Below are positions 51,558-60,133 of a stretch of DNA of 64,000 bases, in pieces. The translations under genes were made by a program, and so were the position numbers. Source of the DNA: Asanoa ishikariensis (GTDB taxonomy: Bacteria > Actinomycetota > Actinomycetes > Mycobacteriales > Micromonosporaceae); assembly GCF_900107455.1 (NCBI RefSeq), contig NZ_FNQB01000001.1, positions 1,178,001-1,242,000 of the forward strand. Reading direction: 5' to 3'. Each line of letters begins with the position of its first letter. Position 1 is the stretch's first letter. The notes under the pieces are model-generated. The model ran no database searches. It was not told where the DNA came from and saw only the letters and a program-made list of their open reading frames with translations.

Positions 51558-51995
51558 GCCACGGTCAGCCGGAGTTCGCCGCGCTCGCCGTTGGCGCGCT
51601 GCGCGGTGATCGTCCAGCAGCCCGGTTCCGGGAACACGAACCCGGTGCCGTATTCGGTGCCGGGGCGTTCCCAGGTGCTGCCGCTGTGTCCCGTCGGCCC
51701 CCAGGCCAGCTTCGCCTGGGAGCCGTCGGGACCGGTCGCCGAGACGGTGAAGTCGCCTGCACCGCCGATCTTCCAGACGATCTTCGTTTCGGCGCCGGCG
51801 ACAAGGCGCGGTATGCCCCTGGGTGGGGAAGAACAGCGCCCAGAGGGAGCCGGTCCCCTGCATCTCGCTGTTGACCGGCGAGGCACAGGCGGCCGGCGGC
51901 GATGGTGTGGGTGCGGCTTCCCGATCCCCCGAACAGCCCGCCGCGAGCACCAGCACGAGACCGGCCAGCACCACACCGAGACGCCGCACACTCAT
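51554..51995 (-). pseudogene. Lipoprotein gene with a frameshift
   Basis: The first frame gives a signal peptide and lipobox (LVLVLAAGC) and runs to LWALFFPTQG. The continuation, IPRLVAGAETKIVWKIGGAG to the final GELRLTVA, is in another frame. The switch fits one extra base in the CCCC run at 51816-51819. With it corrected the protein has about 147 residues: lipidated, secreted, with a beta-sandwich-like tail (WERPGTEYGTGFVFPEPGCW). Either a sequencing error, a recent pseudogene or a phase-variable tract. Function unknown. Confidence 0.75.
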
Positions 51996-52043
51996 GACCA
52001 TGCCTAGGCAGAGCCACGATGGCGGTCCCGGGTTCCCGCGAGG

Positions 52044-52367
52044 TCAGCGGGAGAGCGCCCGTTCCAGCTCCGCCTTGGTCATGCGGGAGCGGCCTTTGAG
52101 ATTGCGCTGCTTGGCCTCGTTGTAGAGCTGTTCCTTGGTGCGGCCCTGTGCGCCGGAGTGCGACCGCTTGCCGCCGCGGTGCCCGGACGACACGTCGTCG
52201 ATCGAGCTGCGGCTGGCGGTCCGCGACTCACCGGCGCGGGCGCGCTCCTTGTTCACCGTCCGGGCGGCGATCTCCTCGGCCAACCCGGTCGACGCGCCGC
52301 GTTTCTTGACGCTCTGCTTGATGTGCTTGTACTGCCGCTCACGCTTGGCGTTCGACCCTGCGGGCAT
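52044..52367 (-). CDS. Small basic protein with C-terminal Rho-N/SAP-like motif
   Basis: 107 residues, very basic. The N-terminus (NAKRERQYKHIKQSVKKRG) is followed by EEIAARTVNKERARAGESR and a short C-terminal helix-extended-helix (RTKEQLYNEAKQRNLKGRSR, then MTKAELERAL), which resembles the Rho N-terminal/SAP-like nucleic-acid-binding motif. Homologues are often labelled plasmid stabilisation proteins, without firm evidence. GGAGG stands 5 nt before the ATG at 52367. Confidence 0.8.
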   Translation of the reverse strand: MPAGSNAKRERQYKHIKQSVKKRGASTGLAEEIAARTVNKERARAGESRTASRSSIDDVSSGHRGGKRSHSGAQGRTKEQLYNEAKQRNLKGRSRMTKAELERALSR

Positions 52368-52433
52368 CACGGCCTCCTTCCAGCCTGACGATGCCTGAGT
52401 TCCCAGCCGCCCGATACACAAACCGGCCGTGGC

Positions 52434-52439
52434 TACTGT
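52434..52439 (+). promoter_or_regulatory. -10 box of leaderless HD-domain gene
   Basis: TACTGT, 6 nt before GTG 52446; no SD. Confidence 0.45.
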
Positions 52440-52445
52440 TGTGCC

Positions 52446-52982
52446 GTGCTGACGCTGCCTGATGCGGTCCGTGAACTGTTGGTGGAGTTCGACGCACCCG
52501 CGCGGCTGGTCGCGCACCTGCGGCTCGTACACGATGTCGCGGTTGAGTTGACCGGTGCGCTGGCGGCCCGGTACCCGGCGCTGGACTTCGATCGGGCGGC
52601 GGTTCTTTACGGTGCGGCGACTCACGACATCGGCAAGGTCGTCCACCGGGAGGAGCTGACCGGCCCGGGGTCCCGGCACGAGCCTGCCGGGGAGGCGCTG
52701 CTCATCGCCCGGGGCGTGGCACCGCGGTTGGCGCGTTTCGCCGGCACGCACGGCAGTTGGACGGCGCCGGGCACGACCGTCGACGACCATCTGGTCAGCC
52801 TGGCCGACAAGGTCTGGAAGGCCAAGCGGGTGCCCGACCTCGAAGATCTGGTCATCGCGCGACTCGCCGCCGACTGCGGCGTCGCGCGGTGGGAGGCGTT
52901 CGCCGGGCTCGACGACATCCTCGACGCGATCGCGGCCGGCGCCGACGAGCGGCTGGCCTACCAGGCGCGTCATCCCGCCTAG
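52446..52982 (+). CDS. HD-domain phosphohydrolase-like protein
   Basis: 178 residues. His in LRLVHDVAV, the HD pair in ATHDIGKVV, a further His in RFAGTHGSW, and a late Asp in VSLADKVWKAKR give the metal-binding set of HD phosphohydrolases. Substrate unknown; related stand-alone proteins act on nucleotides. GTG start, leaderless. TAG stop sharing CTAG with the convergent gene. Confidence 0.85.
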   Translation: MLTLPDAVRELLVEFDAPARLVAHLRLVHDVAVELTGALAARYPALDFDRAAVLYGAATHDIGKVVHREELTGPGSRHEPAGEALLIARGVAPRLARFAGTHGSWTAPGTTVDDHLVSLADKVWKAKRVPDLEDLVIARLAADCGVARWEAFAGLDDILDAIAAGADERLAYQARHPA

Positions 52983-53224
52983 ATGTGGCGGCGCAGGATG
53001 TCGCGGGTCGAGCCCATGCCGTAGCGGTCTTCCGTGCTGGACAGCTCGGCCACCTCCGCCAGGATCGGGGTCAGGTCGACGCCGGCGCGGCGGGCCTGGT
53101 CGACCAGGTCGCGCAGGCGCAGGAGCTCGTCACGGGTGTCCGTGCCCTGGTCCCGGGCCGCCCAGCGGATCAGCTCGGCCCGGAACTCGGCCGGGGTGGT
53201 CGGTTCATCCGGAGCGGGCGACAC
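52979..53224 (-). CDS. Small hypothetical protein, last gene of the methyltransferase operon
   Basis: 81 residues, helical and acidic/basic mixed (EFRAELIRWAARDQGTDTR, LRDLVDQARRAGVDLTPILA, ending TRDILRRHI). No family recognised. GTG 53224 lies 20 bp inside the 3' end of the SUMF1-domain gene, so it is coupled to it. Confidence 0.65.
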   Translation of the reverse strand: MSPAPDEPTTPAEFRAELIRWAARDQGTDTRDELLRLRDLVDQARRAGVDLTPILAEVAELSSTEDRYGMGSTRDILRRHI

Positions 53225-53843
53225 GGAAGCCCAGGTCTTCGACGCGGAAGGTCGGGTGGCTGCGGCGGCGCACCGAGGCGCGGCAGCTCCAGTGTTCGTC
53301 GCACCAACCGCCTCCGCGCAGGACGCGGTACGTGCCGTAGACCTCGGCGTCGTAGATGTCCCAGCACCAGTCCCAGACGTTGCCGAGCATGTCGTGGAGG
53401 CCCCAGGCGTTGGGCTCGCGGCTGCCGACCTCGTGGATCCGCTCGCCGGAGTTGCCGCGGTACCAGGCGATCTCGTCCAGTGGGCCGTAGCGCGGGCCGG
53501 TCGTGCCGGCGCGGCAGGCGTGCTCCCACTCGGCCTCCGTCGGCAGCCGGTAGCCGTCGGCCGACCGGTCCCAGTCCACGTCTTCGCCAGCGATCGCGTA
53601 CGCCGGTGTCAGGTCCTCGGCCACCGAACGAAGGTTGCAATACCGGACCGCGTCCAGCCACGAGACCGTTTCGACCGGCAGCCGGTCACCGGTTGCGGCG
53701 CTCGGGCGGTCGCCCGTGACCGCGGCGTATTCGGCCTGTGTCACCGGGAACGCACCCAGATGGAAGGCTTCGACGGCGACCGACCACCGGGTCTGGGTAC
53801 GGCGGTCGGACAGCGTCACCTCCCCGCCCGGCACCGGGACCAT
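53205..53843 (-). CDS. SUMF1 / formylglycine-generating-enzyme-like domain protein
   Basis: 212 residues, one complete FGE-sulfatase domain: MVPVPGGEVTL, GAFPVTQAEYAAVTG, RLPTEAEWEHACRAG, GLHDMLGNVWDWCWD, and the end VLRGGGWCDEHWSCRAS to DLGFRVAR. In true formylglycine-generating enzymes a Cys pair near the end binds copper and performs the oxidation; here two Cys (GGGWC and WSC) lie six apart. No sulfatase is nearby, so a ligand-binding or other oxidase role is equally possible. Its ATG overlaps the stop of the pentapeptide-repeat gene by 1 bp. Confidence 0.83.
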   Translation of the reverse strand: MVPVPGGEVTLSDRRTQTRWSVAVEAFHLGAFPVTQAEYAAVTGDRPSAATGDRLPVETVSWLDAVRYCNLRSVAEDLTPAYAIAGEDVDWDRSADGYRLPTEAEWEHACRAGTTGPRYGPLDEIAWYRGNSGERIHEVGSREPNAWGLHDMLGNVWDWCWDIYDAEVYGTYRVLRGGGWCDEHWSCRASVRRRSHPTFRVEDLGFRVARSG

Positions 53844-54448
53844 CACGGCTCGACGATGGCGCCGTAGCTGATCGCCACCAGTGCTGCCTGCGCGAGGTCC
53901 ATGCGTACGCCGGTCAGGTCGAGCTCGTTCAGCGCCACGTTGGCGAGGTCCGCACCGCGCAGGTCGGCGCCCTTCAGCGCGGCCTGGCGGAGCTGGGCGC
54001 CGGCCAGGTCGGCGCCGCGCAGGTCGCAGCGGGTCAGGTCGGCGTCGCTGAGGTCGGCGTCGCGCAGCTTGACGCCGGCCAGGGTGACCCCGCTGAGCTT
54101 CGCGCCGCGGGCCACGACGAAGGACCAGTCGCCGCCGGTCACGGTCAGCGGACGCAGGTCGCACTCGTCGAACGTGGTGCCGGTCAGCTTGCAGTCCTCG
54201 AGCCGGGCATTGAAGAAGACGGACTTGCGGATCGTGCAGCGCAGCAGGGCGCAGCGGGTCAACACCGCGCTGGACAGCTTCACCCTCGACAGGTCGCACT
54301 CGTCGAACCGGCAGCCGGTCAGCACGGCCTCGGTCAGGTCGACCTCGTCGAACGCGCAGCGTTCGAAGGTGACCCGGTCGAGCTCGTCCAGCGCCCAGTC
54401 CTCGACCGTGAACCGAGAACCAACGTACGTCGCACCCGCTTCGATCAC
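53843..54448 (-). CDS. Pentapeptide-repeat protein
   Basis: 201 residues almost wholly built of A(D/N)LxX pentapeptides, for example LRDADLSDADLTRCDLRGAD and LAGAQLRQAALKGADLRGAD, which fold as a right-handed quadrilateral beta helix. Some members mimic DNA and protect gyrase from quinolones or microcins; many have no known role. GTG start inside the methyltransferase stop (GTGA). Middle gene of a coupled operon, methyltransferase - pentapeptide - SUMF1 - small protein. Confidence 0.87.
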   Translation of the reverse strand: MIEAGATYVGSRFTVEDWALDELDRVTFERCAFDEVDLTEAVLTGCRFDECDLSRVKLSSAVLTRCALLRCTIRKSVFFNARLEDCKLTGTTFDECDLRPLTVTGGDWSFVVARGAKLSGVTLAGVKLRDADLSDADLTRCDLRGADLAGAQLRQAALKGADLRGADLANVALNELDLTGVRMDLAQAALVAISYGAIVEP

Positions 54449-55257
54449 CCCGACAGCATGCCAACCGGCCCGCCGGCCCGCGCACCCGGCAACGCCCGTG
54501 CGGTGACCAGTTGGACTTCGATGGGCGCCGCGACCGCGCCCGTCGGGGAGACGAAGGAGGCCAGCGCTGTGCGGCAGTCGGCGACGATCCGGTCATGCAC
54601 GTCGGGTTCGAGAGCGCCGAACGGCAGGAGCTCCACCGCGAGGAAGGTGTCCAGCGAGTCCAGCCGGGTCGCACCCGTCCACGTCTCGAAACGATCGACC
54701 AACAGCCCGGCCTGGTCCATCAGGTCCGCCAGGAACGCCGGCGACCCAGCGCTGAAGTAGACGGACAGCAGGTCACCGGTCGCCGGGCCGGCGTGCCGGG
54801 ACACCACCTCAGCCAGCGCGCGGTAGCCGGCACTCTCGGACAGCCGGCCCGGCACCTGCACCACCACGCGGCCGGCGACGCGGCCCAGCTCCCGCAGCGC
54901 CGCCACCGGGTCGCCGAAGAACATCAGCCCGGCCTGCGAGATGGCCACGTCGAAGGTGCCCGCGGCGAACGGCAACGCGCACGCGTCACCTTCCAGCCAG
55001 CGCAGGTCCGGCCGCAGCCGGCGGGCCACGGCCAGCATGGCCGGATTGCGGTCCACCCCTACCACCGTGCCGGTCGGGCCGACCACCGAGGACGCGGCCC
55101 TGGCCACCGCACCCGTTCCGCAGGCCACGTCGAGCACGGCCCGCCCGGGCGTCAACCCGGCGGCCCCGACCGCCCGCCGCGCCATCGAGTCGAACAGCGC
55201 GGGCACGAACGTCGACTCGTAGAACTCCGCCGCTTCGGCGGACAACGCATACGACAT
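54445..55257 (-). CDS. Class I SAM-dependent methyltransferase
   Basis: 270 residues. Motif I VLDVACGTGAVARA, motif II-like VVGVDRNPAML, the acidic GDACALPFA, and AISQAGLMFFGDP. It is of the UbiE/Methyltransf_11 kind and acts on a small molecule; no partner reveals the substrate. ATG 55257 is chosen over an in-frame ATG ten codons upstream, since the conserved part begins just after. First gene of the coupled operon that continues with the pentapeptide and SUMF1 genes. Confidence 0.88.
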   Translation of the reverse strand: MSYALSAEAAEFYESTFVPALFDSMARRAVGAAGLTPGRAVLDVACGTGAVARAASSVVGPTGTVVGVDRNPAMLAVARRLRPDLRWLEGDACALPFAAGTFDVAISQAGLMFFGDPVAALRELGRVAGRVVVQVPGRLSESAGYRALAEVVSRHAGPATGDLLSVYFSAGSPAFLADLMDQAGLLVDRFETWTGATRLDSLDTFLAVELLPFGALEPDVHDRIVADCRTALASFVSPTGAVAAPIEVQLVTARALPGARAGGPVGMLSG

Positions 55258-55292
55258 GGGTCCAGCACACCGCGCCAACCCGTACATGCGGA

Positions 55293-55321
55293 AGCCCGCC
55301 CACGGTTAGCGTGGGCGGGCT
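55293..55321 (-). terminator. icd terminator
   Basis: AGCCCGCCCACG and CGTGGGCGGGCT form a 12-bp perfect stem with loop GTTAG, 18 bp after the icd stop. Confidence 0.7.
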
Positions 55322-55338
55322 CCGAACGAACCGAGAGC

Positions 55339-56553
55339 TCAGCCGACCTTGCGGGCCAGGTTCTCGTCGAGCGCGTTCATGAACTCGTCGGTGGTCAGCC
55401 ACGGCGCGTCACGGGAGATGAGCAGCGCCAGGTCCTTGGTCATCTGACCGCCCTGGACGGTGTCGATGCAGACCTGCTCCAGCTTGTTGGCGAAGTCCGT
55501 GACCGCCGGGGTGTTGTCGACCTTGCCCCGGTGGGCCAGACCGCGGGTCCAGGCGAAGATCGACGCGATCGGGTTCGTCGACGTCTTCTCGCCCTTCTGC
55601 CACTGGCGGTAGTGCCGGGTGACCGTGCCGTGCGCGGCCTCGGCCTCGACGGTCTTGCCGTCCGGGGTCATCAGCACCGAGGTCATCAGGCCCAGCGAGC
55701 CGAAGCCCTGCGCCACGGTGTCCGACTGCACGTCGCCGTCGTAGTTCTTGGCGGCCCAGACGAAGCCGCCCTCCCACTTGAGCGCCGCCGCGACCATGTC
55801 GTCGATCAGGCGGTGCTCGTAGGTGATGCCGGCCGCCGCGAACTTATCCTTGAACTCGGCGTCGAAGACCTCCTGGAACAGGTCCTTGAAGCGGCCGTCG
55901 TACGCCTTGAGGATCGTGTTCTTGGTCGACAGGTAGACCGGGTAGCTGCGCTCGAGGCCGTACCGGAACGACGCCCGCGCGAAGTCGCGGATCGAGTCGT
56001 CGAAGTTGTACATGCCCATCGCGACGCCGCCGCCGGCGAAGTCGGCGATCTCGAACTCCATCGGCGCGGAGCCGTCGGTGGGGGTGTAGGTCATGGTGAC
56101 GCGACCCGGGCCGGGGACCACGAAGTCGGTCGCCTTGTACTGGTCGCCGTGCGCGTGACGGCCGATCACGATCGGCTTGGTCCAGCCGGGCACCAGCCGC
56201 GGCACGTTGGACATCACGATCGGCTCGCGGAACACGACGCCGCCGAGGATGTTGCGGATCGTGCCGTTCGGCGAACGCCACATCTTCTTGAGGCCGAACT
56301 CTTCGACCCGGGCCTCGTCGGGCGTGATGGTCGCGCACTTGACGCCGACGCCGTGCCGCTTGATGGCGTTGGCCGCGTCGATGGTGACCTGGTCGTCGGT
56401 CGCGTCGCGGTGCTGGATCGACAGGTCGTAGTACTCGAGGTCGACATCGAGATACGGCTGGACCAGCTGCTCCCGGATCTGCTTCCAGATGATCCGGGTC
56501 ATCTCGTCGCCGTCGAGCTCGACGACCGGATTCGCTACCTTGATCTTGGCCAT
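55339..56553 (-). CDS. icd: Isocitrate dehydrogenase (NADP-dependent)
   Basis: 404 residues, the short dimeric type shared with eukaryotes rather than the 740-residue monomeric form. [18 protein letters not shown], the substrate-binding [33 protein letters not shown] with the metal-binding Asp, [20 protein letters not shown], and the NADP-binding [12 protein letters not shown]. Oxidatively decarboxylates isocitrate to 2-oxoglutarate. ATG 56553. Monocistronic, with its own terminator. Confidence 0.97.
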   Translation of the reverse strand: MAKIKVANPVVELDGDEMTRIIWKQIREQLVQPYLDVDLEYYDLSIQHRDATDDQVTIDAANAIKRHGVGVKCATITPDEARVEEFGLKKMWRSPNGTIRNILGGVVFREPIVMSNVPRLVPGWTKPIVIGRHAHGDQYKATDFVVPGPGRVTMTYTPTDGSAPMEFEIADFAGGGVAMGMYNFDDSIRDFARASFRYGLERSYPVYLSTKNTILKAYDGRFKDLFQEVFDAEFKDKFAAAGITYEHRLIDDMVAAALKWEGGFVWAAKNYDGDVQSDTVAQGFGSLGLMTSVLMTPDGKTVEAEAAHGTVTRHYRQWQKGEKTSTNPIASIFAWTRGLAHRGKVDNTPAVTDFANKLEQVCIDTVQGGQMTKDLALLISRDAPWLTTDEFMNALDENLARKVG

Positions 56554-56650
56554 TCGCCGGCGCTCCTCTCGGACTTCTCGTTAGCAGTACGAGCGTACTG
56601 CAGCCGCTCGGGGGGCTTCGCCGCGCCCCTCACCGTGGGAGCATCGGGCG

Positions 56651-57445
56651 ATGCCCCTCCAGCACCAGGTCGGAGAAGCCACGATCATCGTCCTGCCTGA
56701 CGGCGAAGGTCCCTTTTTCGAACCCCGCACAAAGGCGTTTCCCACCGCAACGGCAGACGATTGGCGCAAAGCCGACGAGACCGACCCGGCCTCGGTGACC
56801 GCGGGCGGCGACTGGCTGCTCCGCTTCCGGTGCTTCGCGATCCGCCTCGGCGGCCGCACCGTGATCGTCGACGCGGGCATCGGCCCGGCCGACTCGCCCG
56901 CCGCCGCGTGGGCACCGGTGCCCGGCCGGCTGCCCGCCTCGCTCGCGGAGGCCGGCATCGACCCGGGCGATGTCGACACGGTCGTCCTGACCCACCTGCA
57001 CACCGACCACATCGGCTGGGCGATGCAGGCGGGCAAGCCCTTCTTCCCCAACGCGCGCTACGTCATGCAGCAGACCGAGATCGAGGCCATCGCGGAGCAC
57101 TCGGCCCCGGCCGGCCCGTACGCGCTGGACCCGCTGCGGGCCGCCGGTCTGCTCGACGCGGTCGACGGCGAGCACCGGCTGGCGCCGGGGTTGCGGGTCA
57201 TCCACACTCCGGGCCACACCCCTGGCCACCAGTGCGTGCTGCTCGAAGACGGCGGCGACCTGGTGGTGGTCACGGGCGACCTGTTCGTGCACGCCGTCCA
57301 GGTGGTCGCGCCGGAGACGGCGTACACGCACGAAATGGATCCCGAACTGGCTCGCACGACCCGCGTCGCGTTGCTGCGCGAGGCGCGCGAAAAAGGGGCC
57401 ACCCTGGCGGTTTCCCACCTGGGCGACCCCTTCATCAAGATCTAG
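56651..57445 (+). CDS. Metallo-beta-lactamase-fold hydrolase
   Basis: 264 residues. VIVDAGIGPADSP, the H-x-H-x-D-H signature LTHLHTDHIGW, HTPGHTPGHQ and VVTGDLF, with His in VSHLGDP at the end, give the full di-zinc set. The family includes lactonases (quorum-quenching), glyoxalases and ribonucleases; this one has the look of the lactonase-like group, without decisive features. TAG stop shared as CTAG with mdh. Confidence 0.88.
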   Translation: MPLQHQVGEATIIVLPDGEGPFFEPRTKAFPTATADDWRKADETDPASVTAGGDWLLRFRCFAIRLGGRTVIVDAGIGPADSPAAAWAPVPGRLPASLAEAGIDPGDVDTVVLTHLHTDHIGWAMQAGKPFFPNARYVMQQTEIEAIAEHSAPAGPYALDPLRAAGLLDAVDGEHRLAPGLRVIHTPGHTPGHQCVLLEDGGDLVVVTGDLFVHAVQVVAPETAYTHEMDPELARTTRVALLREAREKGATLAVSHLGDPFIKI

Positions 57446-58392
57446 AGGTTGGCGATGTCGCCCTGCTTGGCGCGGACCGCCTCGGCGGCCTCGCTCAGGG
57501 CGGCGCGCTCCGACTCGGTGAGGTCGGTCTCGACGACCCGCTTCACGCCGCCGGCGCCGATCTCGGCCTCGACGCCGAGGTAGACGCCGGAGATCCCGTA
57601 CTCACCGTCGACCCAGGCGCAGACCGGCAACACCGTGCCGCTGTCCTCGGCCACCGCGCGCGCCATGCGGGCCGCGGCGGCCGACGGGGCGTAGTAGGCC
57701 GAACCCGTCTTGAGCAGCGCGACCACCTCGGCGCCACCGTTGCGGGTGCGGACCACCAGCTCGTCGATCTTGTCGGCGGGCAGGAGCTCGGAGAGCGGCT
57801 TGCCGTTGACCGTGCACTGCGACGGCACCGGCACCATGGTGTCGCCGTGCGAGCCCAGCGTCAGGGTCTTGACGGTGCCGACCGGGACGGCCAGCGTCTC
57901 GGCGACGAAGTTGCTGAACCGGGCGGTGTCGAGCATTCCGGCCTGGCCGAGCACCTGGTTCTTCGGGAAGCCGGTGGCGATCTGGGCCAGCGCGGTCATC
58001 TCGTCGAGCGGGTTCGACACGACGATCACGACGGCGTCCGGCGCGTGCCGGGCCACCTGCTCCGAGACGCCACGGACGATCTTGGCGTTGGTCTCCAGCA
58101 GGTCCATCCGGCTCATGCCCGGCTTGCGCGGCAGGCCGGCCGTGATCACGACGATGTCGGAACCGGCGATCTTCTCGTAGCCGGAGCCGTCGGTGCCCGT
58201 GGTGACACCGACGACCTCCGTCTCGAAGCCCTCGATCGGCCGGGACTGGTTCATGTCGAGGGCGAGACCCTCGGGCTTGCCGTCGATGATGTCGGTCAGC
58301 ACGACGGTCTCGAAGACGTCGTACTCGGCCAGCCGCTGCGCCGTCGTCGAGCCGTAGAAACCGGCACCGACGACGGTGACCTTCTTGCCCAT
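57442..58392 (-). CDS. mdh: Malate dehydrogenase (LDH-like type)
   Basis: 316 residues. VTVVGAGFYGSTTAQRLAE is the NAD site; substrate and catalytic residues appear in AGLPRKPGMSRMDLL, VSNPLDEM, GMLDTARFSNFVAE and LGSHGDTMVP (catalytic His). The Arg triad and lack of the loop Gln mark malate specificity. Oxidises malate to oxaloacetate, completing the TCA enzymes of this window. ATG 58392. Ends with TAG overlapping the MBL gene stop. Confidence 0.95.
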   Translation of the reverse strand: MGKKVTVVGAGFYGSTTAQRLAEYDVFETVVLTDIIDGKPEGLALDMNQSRPIEGFETEVVGVTTGTDGSGYEKIAGSDIVVITAGLPRKPGMSRMDLLETNAKIVRGVSEQVARHAPDAVVIVVSNPLDEMTALAQIATGFPKNQVLGQAGMLDTARFSNFVAETLAVPVGTVKTLTLGSHGDTMVPVPSQCTVNGKPLSELLPADKIDELVVRTRNGGAEVVALLKTGSAYYAPSAAAARMARAVAEDSGTVLPVCAWVDGEYGISGVYLGVEAEIGAGGVKRVVETDLTESERAALSEAAEAVRAKQGDIANL

Positions 58393-58461
58393 GGTCGCCT
58401 CAACTCCCTGTTACCGGCAGATTTCCCGCGACCGTATCAGCGCCGGTCAGGGCCGCCGGAC

Positions 58462-59625
58462 CTAGGGGCACCAGCCGTTCACCGGGTCACTGCGACCGGT
58501 CCAGAGGAACGCGTCGCTGATGTAGCCGCCGTCCTTGAGCTTGCTCCACAGGTTCGTGGTGAACCCGTTGCGCCCGACGTGCGTCGTGCCGCGCTTGGAG
58601 CACACGATGTCGATCGTCTCACCGTCGGCCGTCTCACCGACCTGTGAGTAGCTTTCGCCCGGACCTGACCGGTGGATCGTGCTGCCGCCGCCGTTGGTGT
58701 CGACGATGCCCTGGCGGAAGCCGAGTCGGCCGTAGTTGTACAGCTCGCCGCCGATCTCGGCCCGGGTCGAGCCGTGCAGCGCGAACCCGTCGTACAGGGC
58801 CTTGTTCTCCTCGATCACCCACTTGCCGATCGCGGTGCCGTCGATCGCCACGTACTTGTTGCTGTAGCGCAGGGAGAAGTGCACGTGCGCGCCGGTCGAC
58901 GAGCCGCCGCAGGAGACGTCGTTGCCGATGTTGCCGAGGAACTCGCCGTCGGCGACCTTCTTGCCGCTCGCCTTGATGTTGCCGGACAGGTGGTAGTAGT
59001 CCGTGGCCCAGCCGCGGTCGTGGATGACCCGGAGCCAACCAGTGCCGGACGAGCACATCGTGTACGCGAGCCCGGCGCGGGCCGCGAGCACCCGGCCGTC
59101 ACCGCCGGACAGGTCGATCGAGCTCCGGACGGTGTTGCTCATGCGGTGCGGACCGCCGGTCAGCAACCAGGCCTGGCCGTTGGCGTAGGGCAGCCGGAGG
59201 CCGGTGCGCTTGTCGAGTGACTTCTCGGCTCGGCGGTCGACTCCGAAGGCCTGACGTTCCGCGGAGCTCAGGATCGGCGACTTGCCGGCGAGGGTGGCGA
59301 ACGCCGGCTCGCCTTCGAGGGCGGCGGTCCAGCCGTTCTTGTCGCGGTGGGCGATGAACAGCCAACCCTCCGGGTACGCTCCGGCCGTTTCCTTGGCGAC
59401 CAGGACCGCGGTGCCGAAGCCCCAGGTCTTGGTGGTGCGCGAGGCGATGTTCACTTGCGGCTCGGGCGCGGCGACGGTCGACGTCTTGCTGCGGGCGATC
59501 AACAGTTGTCGCACCGCAGCCGTGAGGTCGGCTTTCGGACCGGCTTGGGCGCTGCTGGCGACCCCGGCGGTTCCGATCAGTGCGGTTAGGACGGCAGATG
59601 CGGCTATTGCGATACGGAGTCGCAT
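58462..59625 (-). CDS. Secreted M23-type peptidase with C-terminal SH3-like domain
   Basis: 387 residues. A signal peptide (IAIAASAVLTALIGTAGVAS, cleavage near AQA) and an N-terminal propeptide-like region of about 140 residues are followed by a beta-lytic/LytM-like catalytic domain with VRSSIDLSGGDG, WATDYYHLSGN and TGAHVHFSLRY. The C-terminal SH3-like domain (RSGPGESYSQVGETADGETI, ending SDPVNGWCP) probably binds the wall. It should cut peptidoglycan. The H-x-H reads HVHF, intact. TAG stop. Confidence 0.88.
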   Translation of the reverse strand: MRLRIAIAASAVLTALIGTAGVASSAQAGPKADLTAAVRQLLIARSKTSTVAAPEPQVNIASRTTKTWGFGTAVLVAKETAGAYPEGWLFIAHRDKNGWTAALEGEPAFATLAGKSPILSSAERQAFGVDRRAEKSLDKRTGLRLPYANGQAWLLTGGPHRMSNTVRSSIDLSGGDGRVLAARAGLAYTMCSSGTGWLRVIHDRGWATDYYHLSGNIKASGKKVADGEFLGNIGNDVSCGGSSTGAHVHFSLRYSNKYVAIDGTAIGKWVIEENKALYDGFALHGSTRAEIGGELYNYGRLGFRQGIVDTNGGGSTIHRSGPGESYSQVGETADGETIDIVCSKRGTTHVGRNGFTTNLWSKLKDGGYISDAFLWTGRSDPVNGWCP

Positions 59626-60133
59626 AATACGATGATCGGAAATTAGGGCATCTCGGTCACGCCGCCACGCCGACGGCGATCCGGGCTCAACGGTTTTCGG
59701 CCCGGTCGGCCAGGTTGGTCAGGGCGGCGACGCGACTCCGCCGGGGGCCTTCGCGGTGGCCCGCCTCGACCGCCGGGCAGCCCGTCCGCAGGTGGAGCCC
59801 GCTCGATCGGGCACCGGTCACAGTGGGTAGTCGCTTGCTCGCCGCGATCCGCGCTCCATGTCCGACATGTCGGTCTTAGGGACGGGCCGTTTTGCCCCTG
59901 GACCTGAGGCATAATTTGCCCCGGCCCATTCGTGGACCTTGCACTGTGTGGCCGTTCCACAACAGACGAAGAGCTTGATCCGCAACACCTGGCGACCGGC
60001 GTCGTGACCTCGTCGTGATCCGCCGGTTTGGCTGAGGGAGTCCGTTGACTTACCTTTGCCGACGTTGCACTGCGTCACCCGACCGGTGGCGCGTCGACCC
60101 GCGCGCGCGAGCAAGTGCCACCAAGGAGGCTCC
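59626..60133. promoter_or_regulatory. Intergenic region between divergent M23 gene and second ABC operon
   Basis: 508 bp without a supported gene. Contents noted: the palindrome CCGACATGTCGG at 59862-59873, the AT-rich patch around 59900-59930, and TTGACT at 60045-60050 as a possible -35 without a clear -10. AGGAGG before ATG 60134 is the ribosome binding site. Confidence 0.45.
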
